A stretch of DNA of 6,743 bases, from contig NZ_SJDU01000105.1 in assembly GCF_005518285.1 (NCBI RefSeq), positions 1-6,743 of the forward strand. Direction: 5' to 3'. Positions 5,426 to 6,743 of the stretch are shown one piece after another (within the stretch, counting starts at the first letter, position 1; every line of letters starts with the position of its first letter). A program made the position numbers and the translations under genes. The stretch comes from Brachyspira catarrhinii (GTDB lineage: Bacteria > Spirochaetota > Brachyspiria > Brachyspirales > Brachyspiraceae). The notes under the pieces were generated by a model that saw only the letters and a program-made list of their open reading frames with translations, was not told the DNA's origin and ran no database searches.

Positions 5426-6385
5426 ATGACAAATCTAAAAACAATTTTTAAACAAAAATCAAAATTATTATTAACTTTCTTATGTCTGCTCGGTATGTTG
5501 TTTTCTTACAGTTGCTCTTGCAGGAATAGGGCTACTCAACCTCCAGTTACAACCGACACCAATACGTCTACTCCACCTCCAGTTACAGCCGACACAGGGC
5601 TTACGGGCGGAGTAGATAACGGAAGTGGAGGACTTTTATATACTGTCTCATCTACTTTATCGAGAAATTTAATGGTTGTAAATTCTGATGGAACTGATAC
5701 AACATTCCCGATAACTGTAACCGTTGTGAATGCCGATATATCAAGTTTTATAGTTAGCGGTATTGACGGATTAGAATTAGAAAATAATAATGGCGCTTTT
5801 AAAGTAAAAAACGGTTTTAATAATATTCAAAATAGTGAAACGGAAGTTACTTTAAGCCTAAACTATAAAAAGAAAGCTGCGGCAAAAGAAAAAGATACTA
5901 TTTCTCCAGATAAAGAAGATTTGATAATTAAAGTTATAAAAGCTACAAAAATATCATTGGATAATCAGGTAAAGAATATATTTGGTAGTAAAGGAGATAT
6001 AAGGGCAATGAATGTAGACGGTGTTACATTTTTAGTTGATAGTGTAACTCTTGAAGGAACGAAGTTTATATTGGATACAGTAGGAGCTGATAATACTACT
6101 GGAAATGACTATGAAACAAAAAAAATTGGAAAAGAATTTTTTGGAAGTGATGAGTTATTGAAGCAATTAAAAAAATCAATCCTCACAGGAGGTAGCCTTG
6201 TAAATTATGTATCTGAAATAACCTACAATAAAACTTTACCAAATGGAGATGCTCAAGTTTTTTATTATACTTTAACTACTAAAGATGATGATAGTCTAGA
6301 ATTTGACAATAAAGAGTTTAGCGTAGAAATTAAAAATGATAAACATTCAACTACTGGTAGGTTAGCAATTGAGTGGACAGATTAA
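5426..6385 (+). CDS. Secreted lipoprotein of unknown function
   Basis: The protein has 319 residues. The N-terminus is a lipoprotein signal: basic start (K5-K13), hydrophobic stretch LLLTFLCLLGMLF (14-26), then SYSC with C30 as the likely lipidated cysteine. This is a relaxed lipobox typical of spirochaetes (C32 is an alternative). A Thr/Pro-rich linker (about 36-60) contains two copies of a 12-residue repeat, xTxPPVTxDTxx. The rest (about 70-319) looks like a soluble, mainly beta-type domain with no membrane segment; notable pieces are YTVSSTLSRNLMVVNSDGT (72-90) and the terminal TGRLAIEWTD. I recognise no family or active site. It is probably anchored to a membrane and exposed to the periplasm or surface. 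It has a strong ribosome-binding site and its own terminator, so it is likely monocistronic. No good promoter is seen close to it; P1 and P2 lie about 500-600 bp upstream. Confidence 0.85.
   Translation: MTNLKTIFKQKSKLLLTFLCLLGMLFSYSCSCRNRATQPPVTTDTNTSTPPPVTADTGLTGGVDNGSGGLLYTVSSTLSRNLMVVNSDGTDTTFPITVTVVNADISSFIVSGIDGLELENNNGAFKVKNGFNNIQNSETEVTLSLNYKKKAAAKEKDTISPDKEDLIIKVIKATKISLDNQVKNIFGSKGDIRAMNVDGVTFLVDSVTLEGTKFILDTVGADNTTGNDYETKKIGKEFFGSDELLKQLKKSILTGGSLVNYVSEITYNKTLPNGDAQVFYYTLTTKDDDSLEFDNKEFSVEIKNDKHSTTGRLAIEWTD
5536..5607 (+). repeat. In-frame 36-bp duplication in the lipoprotein linker
   Basis: Two neighbouring 36-bp units encode the related 12-residue segments around QPPVTTDT and PPPVTADT. 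The 20-bp core (5540-5559 and 5576-5595) differs at one base. The period is a multiple of three, so copy-number change would keep the reading frame. Confidence 0.6.
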
Positions 6386-6476
6386 ATTAGAAATTAGTTA
6401 GTAGTAAAATAGATTATAGAAAAATAGTTTAAACTATTATTTAAGTAAAAGGTTGATAAGATTTTTGATTTTTAAG

Positions 6477-6512
6477 AAGCCCCATGCAGAGATGCATGAG
6501 GCTTATTTTTTT
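6477..6512 (+). terminator. Intrinsic terminator of the lipoprotein gene
   Basis: AAGCC (6477-6481) and CATGCA (6483-6488) pair with TGCATG (6493-6498) and GGCTT (6500-6504), with one C-A mismatch and a GAGA loop. An A and seven T (6506-6512) follow. It lies between converging genes and may also act on minus-strand transcripts, though the T-tract there is poor. Confidence 0.9.
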
Positions 6513-6539
6513 ATATATTTATAATAGAAAAGAGCAAGT

Positions 6540-6743
6540 TTATAGTTTGTCGATTTCTTCGAGGGTTAAGCCTGTGATTTCGCTTATAAGGTTAATATCC
6601 ATGTTTTTTGATTTCATTGTTTTTGCTATTGTATAACTATTTTCTTTTATTCCTTCGAGTTTGCCTTCTTTTATTCCTTCAAGTTTCCCTTTTTCAATTC
6701 CTTCTTTAATTCCTTCTTTACTTCTTTAATTCCTTCTTTAATT
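6540..6743 (-). CDS. C-terminal tail of an Rpn/PD-(D/E)XK nuclease-like protein, with apparent frameshift
   Basis: On the minus strand the frame ending at the stop 6540-6542 reads a repetitive charged stretch (KEGIKEGIEKGKLEGIKEGK), then LEGIKENSYTIAKTM, and ends ITGLTLEEIDKL. A run of EGIK-type repeats followed by a short helical tail ending in '...ITGLTLEEI' is typical of the C-terminus of Rpn-family recombination-promoting nucleases / putative transposases, which are numerous in Brachyspira. The nuclease domain would lie beyond the right edge. The 12-bp repeat (GGAATTAAAGAA on this strand) is interrupted at 6720/6721, where four bases (GAAT) are missing. The sequence beyond it is therefore in another frame, which would stop at 6671-6673, and the visible in-frame part reaches only to about 6725. 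It may be a slippage mutation, phase variation or an assembly error. The family call is from pattern memory. Confidence 0.6.
6648..6743. repeat. 12-bp repeat tract in the coding tail
   Basis: Degenerate to perfect copies of a 12-bp unit (TTCCTTCTTTAA on the plus strand) run to the window end; each encodes EGIK-like residues on the minus strand. One copy lacks four bases at 6720/6721. Confidence 0.75.

Overview
The window looks like chromosomal DNA from a Brachyspira-like spirochaete. This is inferred from the very A+T-rich base composition, the AT-ending codons, a lipoprotein with a relaxed spirochaete-type lipobox, the tail of an Rpn/PD-(D/E)XK nuclease-like protein of a kind common in Brachyspira, and short GC-richer palindromic repeats. 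No rRNA or tRNA marker is present, so the genus call is an inference.

Left part (1-1650): a surface-polysaccharide locus with two divergent genes. On the minus strand is the start of a TupA-like ATP-grasp protein (cut by the window edge). On the plus strand is a complete UDP-glucuronate decarboxylase, which makes UDP-xylose. The 503-bp gap between them holds a consensus promoter for each gene. It also holds two homologous units about 157 bp apart. Read on the minus strand, each unit has a -10 box, a conserved 5' block (CGGGAAC), an internal stem and a terminal hairpin, followed by a U-tract that is clear in unit B and interrupted in unit A. I interpret them as tandem copies of an unrecognised small RNA of about 118 nt. 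This is the most interesting signal in the window.

Middle (1651-4476): clpB, encoding the complete 858-residue disaggregase, ends at a strong terminator that probably works in both directions. Converging on it from the other side is the remnant of a small minus-strand gene, apparently broken by a one-base slip.

Right part (4700-5425) is a repeat-rich gap without a convincing gene. In order it holds an inverted repeat, two similar sigma70-type promoters, an 80-bp perfect-ended palindromic element that can fold into several arms, a 10-bp tandem repeat (about six copies) and an 89-bp element with imperfect inverted ends. Then comes a secreted lipoprotein of unknown function (5426-6385) with a duplicated 12-residue Pro/Thr linker and its own terminator. 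At the right edge, on the minus strand, is the C-terminal tail of an Rpn/PD-(D/E)XK nuclease-like gene. Its 12-bp repeat tract contains an apparent 4-bp deletion that puts the upstream part out of frame.

The two polysaccharide genes may act in one pathway. The other genes look like independently transcribed units separated by terminators.
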